DNA of 11,894 nt from an uncultured Eubacteriales bacterium (GTDB lineage: Bacteria > Bacillota > Clostridia > Oscillospirales > CAG-272): positions 1 through 11,894 of the forward strand of contig CAKSSY010000057.1 in the NCBI GenBank assembly GCA_934489945.1, given 5' to 3'. The translations under genes were made by a program, and so were the position numbers. This document shows, piece after piece, positions 6,472 through 11,894 of this stretch. Each line of letters starts with the position of its first letter. Positions within the stretch are counted from its first letter, which is position 1. The notes under the pieces were generated by a model, which saw nothing but the letters and a program-made list of their open reading frames with translations, was not told the origin of the DNA and ran no database searches.

Positions 6472-7362
6472 TCAACCGACTTCTTTTTTCACAGTGAGCG
6501 TAATGACGGTGTTTTCTCCGACTATTTTCTTTTCAGCAGACACCAGATTGGAAACCGAACACAACTTGTCCACATAACGATCGATATTGGAACAAACAAC
6601 GTCAGCAGTTAATATTACTTTTTTCTTTGCGTCTTGTGCCTTCTTTACACGTGAAACTTCCGTGTTGAGAACATCCTGAATATATTTTTCGGTATCTGCG
6701 ACGTTATATCCCTTGGCGATGACTTCGGATATCGTGCGGGCGCGCAATGCTTTATTGGTGATGCGCAAAAAGGAACGCGCGTGGCGTTCTGTGAGATTTG
6801 CTTCGCTGATTTGTTTTCTTTCTTCCGCTGACAGCTTCAGCAGACGGATTTTGTTTGCAACAGCAGATTGGCTGATGGACAATTTTCGTGCAATTTCTTC
6901 CTGTGTGAGTCCGAATTTGGTTGATAAAGTGGAAAAAGCCGTTGCCTGATCGAACATATTCAGATTTTCGCGAATCATATTTTCTACAAGTGCCAATTCT
7001 GCGGATGCGGTGTCATCCACATCGGAAATAAGGCAGGGAACGGTTTTCATTCCCAACATTTTGGCAGCGCGGAGACGACGTTCTCCGGCAATCAGTTCAT
7101 AGCGATAGCCGTCGGTTCCTTCGCATTTTCTGACGGTAAGTGGTTGCAAAATTCCGTATTGACGAATGGAATCTGCCAATTGAACAATGGAGTTGACTTC
7201 AAAATCCTGACGAGGTTGTGATGTATTTGGGCGAATTTGTCCAACGTCAACCTGTACAACAAATTCCTTTTTCTTGTCAAAGGCAAGGCGATTCCACAAA
7301 TTTTGGAACATGTTACCATGTGTATTGCGGTATTGTTCGGGATTTTTAGCTTCTTTTTTCAT
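6472..7362 (-). CDS. noc: Nucleoid occlusion protein Noc (ParB paralogue)
   Basis: This 296-residue ParB-family protein should inhibit cell division over the chromosome by binding its sites and tethering DNA to the membrane. It has the CTP-binding boxes QPRQDF (49-54), GERRLRA (93-99) and ENMIREN (127-133). Its helix-turn-helix (about 152-177) carries Q165, K171, K176 and R193, which are the four residues known to give Noc-site rather than parS specificity. Near the N-terminus, MFQNLWNRLAF (18-28) looks like the amphipathic membrane-targeting helix of Noc and replaces the LGRG motif of ParB. The ATG at 7362 has AAAGGAG at ideal spacing, so the upstream frame back to 7404 was not used. The order noc-parA-parB is the one seen in Bacillus. 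Confidence 0.92.
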   Translation of the reverse strand: MKKEAKNPEQYRNTHGNMFQNLWNRLAFDKKKEFVVQVDVGQIRPNTSQPRQDFEVNSIVQLADSIRQYGILQPLTVRKCEGTDGYRYELIAGERRLRAAKMLGMKTVPCLISDVDDTASAELALVENMIRENLNMFDQATAFSTLSTKFGLTQEEIARKLSISQSAVANKIRLLKLSAEERKQISEANLTERHARSFLRITNKALRARTISEVIAKGYNVADTEKYIQDVLNTEVSRVKKAQDAKKKVILTADVVCSNIDRYVDKLCSVSNLVSAEKKIVGENTVITLTVKKEVG

Positions 7363-7455
7363 GTGAAACTCCTTTATATGTATTAGATTTCCATTTCCTG
7401 TCATTATTCTATCATATACAACCGGAAAAACGTGTCGGAATATGAGCTATCACAT

Positions 7456-7480
7456 AAAAAATCCGACTCAGAGAGTCGGA
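7456..7480 (-). terminator. Intrinsic terminator upstream of noc
   Basis: TCCGACTC / GAGTCGGA is a perfect 8-bp stem with an AGA loop (7462-7480). On the minus strand it is followed directly by six T. It would end leftward transcription from thiI-rsmG before noc. The two repeat copies lie between it and rsmG, as if the repeats had been inserted upstream of the original terminator. Confidence 0.88.
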
Positions 7481-7522
7481 CAAAAATCAATTTTTCTACA
7501 TATTGTTTGCAACAGGGAAGGG

Positions 7523-7806
7523 CAAAAAGAAACGCCGATAAGAGATTTCGCGCTCTGCGGAGCACGACAAGGACTTGCGTGTCCTTGACCGCGCCGCCTT
7601 TGAAAAGGCGGGCGAAACTTTTGTAGCGGTCTCGCCGGTTTGCTTGGCGTTGCGGCGACGAACTTTTTCCTTTGTTCAAGAGCTTTTGGGAGGGTGGTGT
7701 GAACGTTTCCGCGTGTACGCGGAAACGGAGCGGAGGGAAGCCCTTTTCCCGAAAAGGGCTTCCCTCCGCTTTCGTCTCTCCTGTTCTCTCGTGCAAACTC
7801 CACAGC
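7523..7806 (+). repeat. Modular hairpin repeat, copy B
   Basis: It begins CAAAAAGAAACGCCG and runs through three small stem-loops: TCGCGCTC/GAGCACGA, CAAGGAC/GTCCTTG, and CGCCTTT/AAAGGCG. Then follow the left type GCGAAACTTTTGT, the shared core (GGTCTCGCCGGTTTG...) and right type II: GTTTCCGCG/CGCGGAAAC plus a 20-bp perfect inverted repeat. The first ~145 bases closely repeat copy C at an offset of 324 bp. It is non-coding by all signs. Confidence 0.85.
7729..7770. repeat. Perfect 20-bp inverted repeat, 2-nt loop (copy B)
   Basis: AGCGGAGGGAAGCCCTTTTC (7729-7748) is followed by CC and then its exact reverse complement (7751-7770). Copy D carries a 19-bp version with matched changes on both arms. 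Confidence 0.92.
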
Positions 7807-7807
7807 C

Positions 7808-8055
7808 GCTTTTTCTTTGGAGCCAAGGCGCAAAGAAAAAGCTAAGCAAAAAGAAACGCCGAAGAGAGATTTCGCGCTCTGCGGAGCGCGACAAGGACTG
7901 CGCGTCCTTGACTGCGCCGCCTTTGAAAAGGCGGGCGAAACTTTTGTGGCGGTCTCGCCATTTCATTTTGCGTCACGGCGGCGCATCTTTTTTCTTTTGT
8001 TCCAAAAGTTTTTGAGGGTGTCGGGAACTTTTTTCAAAAAGTTCCCGACCGTTTC
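7808..8055 (+). repeat. Modular hairpin repeat, copy C
   Basis: It starts with an 11-bp stem GCTTTTTCTTT/AAAGAAAAAGC around a 13-nt loop (7808-7842). It then repeats the copy B series: TCGCGCTC/GAGCGCGA, CAAGGAC/GTCCTTG, CGCCTTT/AAAGGCG, GCGAAACTTTTGT and the core. Instead of the copy B right end it has right type I, nearly identical to copy A at 70-120, including a perfect 14-bp stem at 8020-8049. It ends within a few bases of the rsmG stop codon. Confidence 0.87.
8020..8049. repeat. Perfect 14-bp inverted repeat at rsmG 3' end
   Basis: GTCGGGAACTTTTT / AAAAAGTTCCCGAC with a TC loop starts 7 bp beyond the rsmG stop codon. Copy A has the same stem with one G-T pair. Lacking a following T-run on the minus strand, it is not a standard terminator, but it would fold at the 3' end of the thiI-rsmG message. 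Confidence 0.85.
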
Positions 8056-8056
8056 T

Positions 8057-8791
8057 TTATAAGGGTTTATTCTTGATTCGGGAATAGGGACGTGGGTAGG
8101 TGTTATCGGTCATTTTTTGCTTTTGGCTGATCAGGATGGATCGTTCTTCCGGAATTTCATTTCCGTAAAGGCTTAGTGTGTACTCAACAAACCGGGCGGA
8201 ACCGAGTTTTTGTGCTGCGTTTCCGGAAGGTTCATCGGTGTTTTTTGCTTTCATTGCGATCATATAACCGCCAATCTTTACAAATGGAATACACAACTCA
8301 CACAAAACGGGCAGGGAAGCAACTGCGCGTGCAATCGCGACATCGTATTGTTCCCGGTAGTTCATATCATGTGCCAATGTTTCGGCTCTGTCTGTCAGAG
8401 TTGTCAGATTGTCAAGTCCCAACAGACGGGCGGATTCCGAAACATAGGTTGTTTTCTTGGCGGTGCTGTCAAGAGCGGTGATCCGAAGGTCGGGACGGGC
8501 AATTGCGAGCGGCAGTGAAGGGAAGCCGCCACCGCAACCGACATCCAGCAAACTTGCCCCATGCGGAATATATTTTGCTACAGTCAAAGAATCGGCAAGA
8601 TGTTTTATGATAATCTGATACGGTTCTGTAATGGCGGTAAGATTCATGGTTGAGTTTACCTGCAACATATGGTCGACCATGCGATAAAACTGAGACAGGC
8701 AATCTGTTGCGGCAAATTCCGAAAGGGAATTGCTGCAAAAGCACTTTTGACAGAGTGTGCAAAACTCCTTTTCTGTCATCTTCATCTTCAT
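8057..8791 (-). CDS. rsmG: 16S rRNA (guanine-527-N7) methyltransferase RsmG (GidB)
   Basis: This SAM-dependent methyltransferase makes m7G527 in 16S rRNA; loss causes low-level streptomycin resistance in other bacteria. The protein is about 240-244 residues, close to the 239 of B. subtilis. Visible motifs are STMNLTAITEP near the N-terminus, the SAM-binding LLDVGCGGGFPSLPLA, the ALDST turn, IARAVASL, and the basic C-terminus YPRPYSRIKNKPL. The start is uncertain. ATG codons lie in frame at 8791, 8785 and 8779, and a TTG at 8806 overlaps the thiI stop. None has a good Shine-Dalgarno site, so translation may be coupled to thiI. The 8779 start best fits family length. In Bacillus rsmG also precedes noc. 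Confidence 0.95.
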   Translation of the reverse strand: MKMKMTEKEFCTLCQKCFCSNSLSEFAATDCLSQFYRMVDHMLQVNSTMNLTAITEPYQIIIKHLADSLTVAKYIPHGASLLDVGCGGGFPSLPLAIARPDLRITALDSTAKKTTYVSESARLLGLDNLTTLTDRAETLAHDMNYREQYDVAIARAVASLPVLCELCIPFVKIGGYMIAMKAKNTDEPSGNAAQKLGSARFVEYTLSLYGNEIPEERSILISQKQKMTDNTYPRPYSRIKNKPL

Positions 8792-8803
8792 TTCACGTGA
8801 AAT
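8790..8803. other. parS-like palindrome at thiI-rsmG junction
   Basis: ATTTCACGTGAAAT is a perfect 14-bp palindrome that differs from the parS core only at its outermost base pair. It covers the thiI stop and the rsmG start region. The outer A/T pair is the one found in Noc sites, while the centre CACGTG is that of parS, so recognition is ambiguous. Confidence 0.55.
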
Positions 8804-9981
8804 CAATCGCCGAATGTGATGGTCTTGGTATACATCTCCGCGATTGCCTTTTCTACCAACTCATCAAAGGGGAGTTTTTGCTCTTCTGCCATTACTTTTT
8901 CAAGTTCCGGCTTGGTTTTCGGATGTTTTGGTGTAAACACCGTACAACAATCCTCATAGGGGAGAATGGAGGTGTCAAAGGTATCGATTTGGCGTGCAAT
9001 GGTAACAATCTCCTCTTTGTCCAACCCGATACAGGGACGAAAAACGGGAAGATCGGTCATGCAATCGGTTACACCGATTGCCGGCATCGTCTGGCTTGCG
9101 ACCTGTCCGAGACTTTCCCCTGTGATCAAGGCACCGCAATCGTTTTTATGAGCAATTTTATTGGCAATTGCCATCATATAGCGTCGCAACAAAAGCGTAA
9201 AGTAATCTTCACAGCAACTTTTGACCAGTTTTTCCTGAATTTCGGTCAAGGATACCACGTGCATCCGGATGGGACCGGCATATTCCGAAACAATCTTTGC
9301 CAATGTAAAGACCTTTTCCAATGCGCGCTCACTGGTATAGGGGAAGGATTCAAAGTGGACTGCCTCGATTTTGACACCGCGTTTTGCCATCATATAGCCG
9401 GCAACAGGAGAGTCAATTCCCCCGGAAATCAGCAATAACCCTTTTCCGCTTGTGCCGACAGGGATTCCGCCCGCCCCCTTGAAGTGCCCGGCATGAAGAT
9501 AGGCACCAAATTCACGAATTTCCACGTGAACCACGACATCCGGATTATGAACATCTACACGCAGTTCTGGCATTGCGTCAAGAATAACTGCCCCCAACTC
9601 GCCCGCAAGTTCCATGGAATTCATGGGAAATGTCTTATCCGATCGTTTTCCCTCCACTTTGAAGGTCTTTTTACCTTTCAGAAAGGCGGGAAGATATTCA
9701 CGGGCAGTTTTGACAATGCTTTCAAAATTTTTTTCTGAAACCGCGCAACGATTGACGGCAACAATGCCAAAAACCTTCCGTGCAGCGGCAAACATACCAT
9801 CTATATCGCAATTGTCCTGTTTCGGTTCAATATAAATGGTACTTTGAGCACGTTCGACTGTAAATTCTCCGTATTGAGCGGACCGACGGCGGATATCCCG
9901 GCAAAGAGAATCTTCAAAATATTTTCGGTTTGCTCCCTTAAGAATGATTTCGCCATATTTACAGAGTATGACTTCTTTCAT
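8803..9981 (-). CDS. thiI: tRNA 4-thiouridine synthase / thiamine synthesis sulfurtransferase ThiI
   Basis: This 392-residue enzyme adenylates U8 of tRNA and delivers sulfur to make 4-thiouridine; in some species it also supplies sulfur for the thiamine thiazole. An N-terminal ferredoxin-like part and a THUMP RNA-binding domain (to about residue 165) precede the PP-loop SGGIDSP (186-192). GESLGQVASQT (288-298) and PYEDCCTVFTPKHP (341-354) follow, the latter with the conserved cysteine region. The C-terminal rhodanese domain of the E. coli enzyme is absent, as is usual in Firmicutes, where a dedicated cysteine desulfurase passes on sulfur. No such desulfurase gene lies next to it here. The ATG at 9981 has AAAGGAAG upstream. 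The stop overlaps or abuts rsmG. Confidence 0.97.
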   Translation of the reverse strand: MKEVILCKYGEIILKGANRKYFEDSLCRDIRRRSAQYGEFTVERAQSTIYIEPKQDNCDIDGMFAAARKVFGIVAVNRCAVSEKNFESIVKTAREYLPAFLKGKKTFKVEGKRSDKTFPMNSMELAGELGAVILDAMPELRVDVHNPDVVVHVEIREFGAYLHAGHFKGAGGIPVGTSGKGLLLISGGIDSPVAGYMMAKRGVKIEAVHFESFPYTSERALEKVFTLAKIVSEYAGPIRMHVVSLTEIQEKLVKSCCEDYFTLLLRRYMMAIANKIAHKNDCGALITGESLGQVASQTMPAIGVTDCMTDLPVFRPCIGLDKEEIVTIARQIDTFDTSILPYEDCCTVFTPKHPKTKPELEKVMAEEQKLPFDELVEKAIAEMYTKTITFGD

Positions 9982-10025
9982 GTTTCTTCCTTTCCTGTTT
10001 CGACGTGTTTTTCAGTCTTGGTTTG

Positions 10026-10062
10026 CAAAAAATTCCCCGAAAAAAACGATTTCGGGGAATTT
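10026..10062 (-). terminator. Intrinsic terminator of the exonuclease gene
   Basis: AAATTCCCCGAAA (10030-10042) and TTTCGGGGAATTT (10050-10062) form a perfect 13-bp stem with a 7-nt loop. On the minus strand a run of six T ends the structure, overlapping the stem. It lies 24 bp from the parS site and 38 bp from the exonuclease stop, and implies that thiI needs its own promoter or read-through. Confidence 0.85.
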
Positions 10063-10084
10063 TGTCTGACAATGTGTCGAATCT

Positions 10085-10100
10085 TGTTTCACGTGAAACT
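10085..10100. other. parS site 5 (exact core)
   Basis: TGTTTCACGTGAAACT, with exact core 10086-10099, abuts the stop codon of the exonuclease gene. It lies about 3.6 kb from the noc-parA cluster. Confidence 0.93.
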
Positions 10101-11182
10101 TAATCGTCATAATAATTCGGGAAAAGCCGCTCCCACACCTTCTTACAGGCTACGGTGTCGGCGATAGACGAGTGTGGGATTCCGTCCCAGTCAATTTTCA
10201 GACATTCCATTGCGTCCGTCAACGATGCATGGACAACATCCGGGCAATGTTCATGAATATATCGGACGAATTCATTCGCACAACACGATATTTTTGCGTG
10301 CAGTGCCTCCCGCTCTTCTTCGGTTTCATAAATCGTTTTGATATGACTGAAGTCGGTGGATATCCCATAGGCAATAATACTATCACAATTATCGAACAAA
10401 TGTTTTATATCCGGCACCAGTTCCGCCAGCGTCGGGGAATCCTGAACCATTTCCGGTGTGATTCCGTGTATTTTTTCGGTTTTTTTCCATTTCTTGGTAT
10501 GTACGGGCTTGACAAACGTATTCATGACCACTTCGCCGCATCCGTTCATTACAGAAATGGAAATAATCTCATCGCGGTCGTAAAAGCCGGTCAATTCCAA
10601 GTCAAAGAAAAGAACCCGTTCACGTTTATAATGATACGGCGCGTTGCGGTGTTCGTCTCCGAGTGCGCGGCGCACGATGAGGTCCTCGTTATAGCAGGAC
10701 TCGCACAGCTTACGTTTATAGCGTACAGCCTTTCCGCACTTACAGCACATAAGCGGCAGGCGGGACGCGGTACGTTTATCATAGAAGAACACGACATCGT
10801 CGCCGCGGCGAGAATACGCCACCGGCTCTTCGACCGTTTCGTAGTTCATCTGTTCAAGGCGTTCCTTGGTATAAAAGCCCTGTGAAGCGGCGCGGCGGGC
10901 ATTAAGACGCGGAATGGCGGAGCCGCTTTCCAGCACATACTTTTCGGTTTTGACGCCGCTTGCAGCGTACCAAAGCTCGGGCGGTGCCTCAACGAGTGCT
11001 TCGGAGTCAAAATAATATCTGACACTTCCGTCTGCGTTCTCCGAAAATGCCACCGGTTCTCCCGACGGCATCAGATGGAGTTGATTGATTTCGTTTCGGG
11101 AAAGATAGTTCTTTTTTTGCGCGGTATTCGGGTCTATACAGGGAATACTGTTGCCCGACCGCAATTTCAGTGTGGTTTTCAA
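10100..11182 (-). CDS. DEDDh exonuclease (DnaQ-like) with duplicated N-terminal domain and zinc ribbon
   Basis: This 360-residue protein has three parts. Residues 13-67 and 90-143 are two copies of one ~55-residue unit sharing IP-x-[LI]-[DN], [IL]-[EN]-Q-[LM], EPVA-[FY]-S and [FY]-[FY]-D; I do not recognise this unit. Next is a zinc ribbon with two CxxC pairs (C146/C149 and C160/C163). The C-terminal half (190-349) is a 3'-5' exonuclease of the DnaQ type: FFDLELTG (D194, E196), D277 in YGISTDFSH, and H337/D342 in HSSIADTVA complete the DEDDh set. DNA or RNA as substrate cannot be decided. The start is TTG at 11182 with AGAGGAGG five bases upstream. An upstream in-frame TTG at 11245 lies in the -35 box and was rejected. 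It is a single-gene unit with its own promoter and terminator. Confidence 0.85.
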   Translation of the reverse strand: MKTTLKLRSGNSIPCIDPNTAQKKNYLSRNEINQLHLMPSGEPVAFSENADGSVRYYFDSEALVEAPPELWYAASGVKTEKYVLESGSAIPRLNARRAASQGFYTKERLEQMNYETVEEPVAYSRRGDDVVFFYDKRTASRLPLMCCKCGKAVRYKRKLCESCYNEDLIVRRALGDEHRNAPYHYKRERVLFFDLELTGFYDRDEIISISVMNGCGEVVMNTFVKPVHTKKWKKTEKIHGITPEMVQDSPTLAELVPDIKHLFDNCDSIIAYGISTDFSHIKTIYETEEEREALHAKISCCANEFVRYIHEHCPDVVHASLTDAMECLKIDWDGIPHSSIADTVACKKVWERLFPNYYDD

Positions 11183-11216
11183 GTTGTCCTCCTCTGAAGG
11201 GAATCCATACCCCTTC

Positions 11217-11245
11217 AGTATACCACAACACTTGTCATTTTTCAA
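11217..11245 (-). promoter_or_regulatory. Promoter of the exonuclease gene
   Basis: On the minus strand, TTGAAA (11245-11240) and TATACT (11222-11217) are separated by exactly 17 bp. Expected transcription start near 11210 leaves a ~28-nt leader with AGAGGAGG before the TTG start. An inverted pair GAAGGG/CCCTTC (11196-11216) overlaps the start point. Confidence 0.82.
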
Positions 11246-11314
11246 GTATGATTTTCAATTTTCGCGGATTTTTCCGTAAAAATCGGGAAACCTTGGCGGT
11301 TTGGTTTTTCGGAA

Positions 11315-11331
11315 TGACAAATTTTTTGTCA
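11315..11331. promoter_or_regulatory. Small palindrome upstream of the DUF378 gene
   Basis: TGACAAA TTT TTTGTCA is a 7-bp inverted repeat with a 3-nt centre, 69 bp before the start codon. It has the form of an operator, and its right arm (TTGTCA) could be a -35 box, but no fitting -10 was found. Confidence 0.3.
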
Positions 11332-11399
11332 GGAGAAGAATAGAAGCGTGCTGTGAGGTAAAGAATATTGTTGACTGAAAAGAGAAAGGATTATTTGCT

Positions 11400-11606
11400 A
11401 TGATTATGGACAGAATTGCGCTGATCCTCACTGTGATCGGCGCACTGAACTGGGGCAGTATCGGACTCTTTAAGTTTGACATCGTGGCATGGATTTTCGG
11501 CGGACAGGATGCCATTCTCAGCCGGATTGTCTACACAGTTGTTGCTCTTGCCGGTGTTTGGTGTATCTCTCTGCTTTTCCGCTCCAAGGAATCGGTCGAG
11601 GAATAA
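11400..11606 (+). CDS. DUF378 family small membrane protein
   Basis: This 68-residue protein has two membrane helices (about 5-25 and 42-60). The family hallmark ALNWGSIGLFKFDIVAWIFGG (15-35) is followed by SRIVYTVVALAGVW. DUF378 proteins are widespread in Firmicutes and proteobacteria, and no function is established. The ATG at 11400 has AAAGGA ten bases upstream; a second ATG two codons on is also possible. It is the only recognised plus-strand gene in the window, divergent from the exonuclease gene, and has its own terminator. Confidence 0.92.
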   Translation: MIMDRIALILTVIGALNWGSIGLFKFDIVAWIFGGQDAILSRIVYTVVALAGVWCISLLFRSKESVEE

Positions 11607-11617
11607 GGAGCGGAAGC

Positions 11618-11650
11618 AAAAAGCGGTTCGACAATCGAACCGCTTTTTTG
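11618..11650 (+). terminator. Strong intrinsic terminator of the DUF378 gene
   Basis: AAAAAGCGGTTCGA (11618-11631), loop CAA, then TCGAACCGCTTTTT (11635-11648) form a perfect 14-bp stem ending in a T-run, 11 bp after the stop codon. The outer A/T pairs make it bidirectional in principle. Confidence 0.95.
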
Positions 11651-11672
11651 TATGTAAAAAAGTGTTCGATAT

Positions 11673-11894
11673 GGGGCGGGGGCGAGAGAGAACGGGAGAC
11701 GAAAGCGGAGGGAACCCTTTTCCCGAAAAGGGGTCCCTCCGCTCCGTTTCCGCGCTCACGCGGAAACGTTCACACCACCTTTCCCAAAGCTCTTGAACAA
11801 AAGGAAAAGACGCGCCACCGTGACGCAAAAACAAACCGGCGAGACCGATATAAAAGTTTTTGCGCCGCTTTTTTCAAAAAGCGGCACGTTCTCC
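11673..11894 (-). repeat. Modular hairpin repeat, copy D (inverted, cut by window edge)
   Basis: Read on the minus strand it begins with a hairpin CCGCTTTTT/AAAAAGCGG near the window end, then left type GCGCAAAAAC as in copy A. The shared core follows, then right type II as in copy B: GTTTCCGCG/CGCGGAAAC and a 19-bp near-perfect inverted repeat at 11704-11743. The right window edge may cut it. Its variable end faces the DUF378 gene, behind that gene's terminator. Confidence 0.85.
11704..11743. repeat. 19-bp inverted repeat, 2-nt loop (copy D)
   Basis: AGCGGAGGGAACCCTTTTC (11704-11722), CC, then GAAAAGGGGTCCCTCCGCT (11725-11743) pair with one mismatch. Compared with copy B, one base pair is missing from both arms. 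Confidence 0.9.

Larger units (their letters stand above)
7363..8056. other. Long non-coding gap between rsmG and noc
   Basis: These 694 bp separate rsmG from noc. They hold the noc leader (7363-7440, with an AT-rich TATATGATAGAAT stretch that may include a -10 but no good -35), a strong minus-strand terminator, and two adjacent copies of the modular repeat. Open frames through the repeats exist on both strands but differ between copies and lack ribosome binding sites. Confidence 0.8.

Noticed and set aside
6644..6657. CACGTGAAAC half-matching parS inside noc
   Set aside because: It has two mismatches in the other half and lies in codons for V-S-R-V-K. It could be a weak site, but coding constraint explains it.
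6560..7030. DnaA-box-like 9-mers (TTGTCCACA, TCATCCACA) that could point to oriC
   Set aside because: There are single mismatched copies inside the noc coding sequence, with no cluster and no AT-rich unwinding stretch. The origin is probably near but not in this window.
7508..8055. CRISPR array or transposon, because of the direct repeats B and C
   Set aside because: There are only two adjacent copies of about 300 bp, no short regular spacers, no transposase, and no clear terminal inverted repeats bounding the copies.
7404..8062. Several open frames of 60-146 codons on both strands through the repeat copies
   Set aside because: They exist because the repeats are GC-rich and stop-poor. They overlap in conflicting frames, do not keep the same frame between copies, and lack ribosome binding sites.
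9519..9534. TCCACGTGAACC in thiI as a further parS
   Set aside because: The outer parts do not form the palindrome, and the codons (V-H-V-E) account for it.
11183..11245. Longer exonuclease start (TTG at 11245)
   Set aside because: It coincides with the -35 box of a good promoter. The TTG at 11182 has an ideal ribosome binding site.
11391..11834. 147-codon minus-strand frame over the DUF378 gene and copy D
   Set aside because: It is antisense to a recognisable DUF378 gene and crosses its terminator. The rest is repeat sequence seen also at 33-248 in another gene context.

Overview
The window looks like a chromosomal segment from a Clostridia-type Firmicute, most likely a gut member of the Oscillospirales; the taxonomic level is an inference. 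Supporting points are Shine-Dalgarno sites of the AGGAGG type, a ThiI without a rhodanese domain, a Noc protein (a Firmicutes paralogue of ParB), and the order rsmG-noc-parA-parB-serS, which resembles the origin-proximal region of Bacillus subtilis. All recognised genes except one lie on the minus strand, so the reading order is right to left.

Right side (about 10,100-11,610): two divergent units. On the minus strand is a DEDDh exonuclease with an unusual N-terminal half, made of two related ~55-residue repeats plus a four-cysteine zinc ribbon. It has a clear promoter, a TTG start and a terminator. On the plus strand is a small DUF378-type membrane protein with its own strong terminator. Next, on the minus strand, come thiI (4-thiouridine/thiazole synthesis) and rsmG (16S rRNA m7G methyltransferase), which abut or overlap.

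Centre (about 4,300-7,400): the chromosome segregation and nucleoid occlusion block. It holds noc, a regulatory gap with three exact parS sites, then parA (soj) and parB (spo0J). Five exact copies of the 14-bp parS core GTTTCACGTGAAAC lie in the window, together with several degenerate versions. The two ParB-family proteins carry different residues at the positions known to separate parS from Noc-site recognition, so they probably bind different sites. A parS/Noc-site hybrid lies beside a true parS between parB and serS.

Left side (about 210-4,310): serS, then a three-gene cluster with 19-26 bp gaps. It encodes an unrecognised two-helix membrane protein, a U32-family protein resembling TrhP (tRNA U34 hydroxylation), and a divergent ThyX-like protein without the usual RHR motif.

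Four copies of a modular, hairpin-rich, non-coding repeat sit at 1-205, 7,523-7,806, 7,808-8,055 and 11,673-11,894. The copies combine two left-end types with two right-end types in all four possible ways. Their variable hairpin ends face the 3' ends of neighbouring genes. This repeat family and the exonuclease architecture are the least explained parts of the window.
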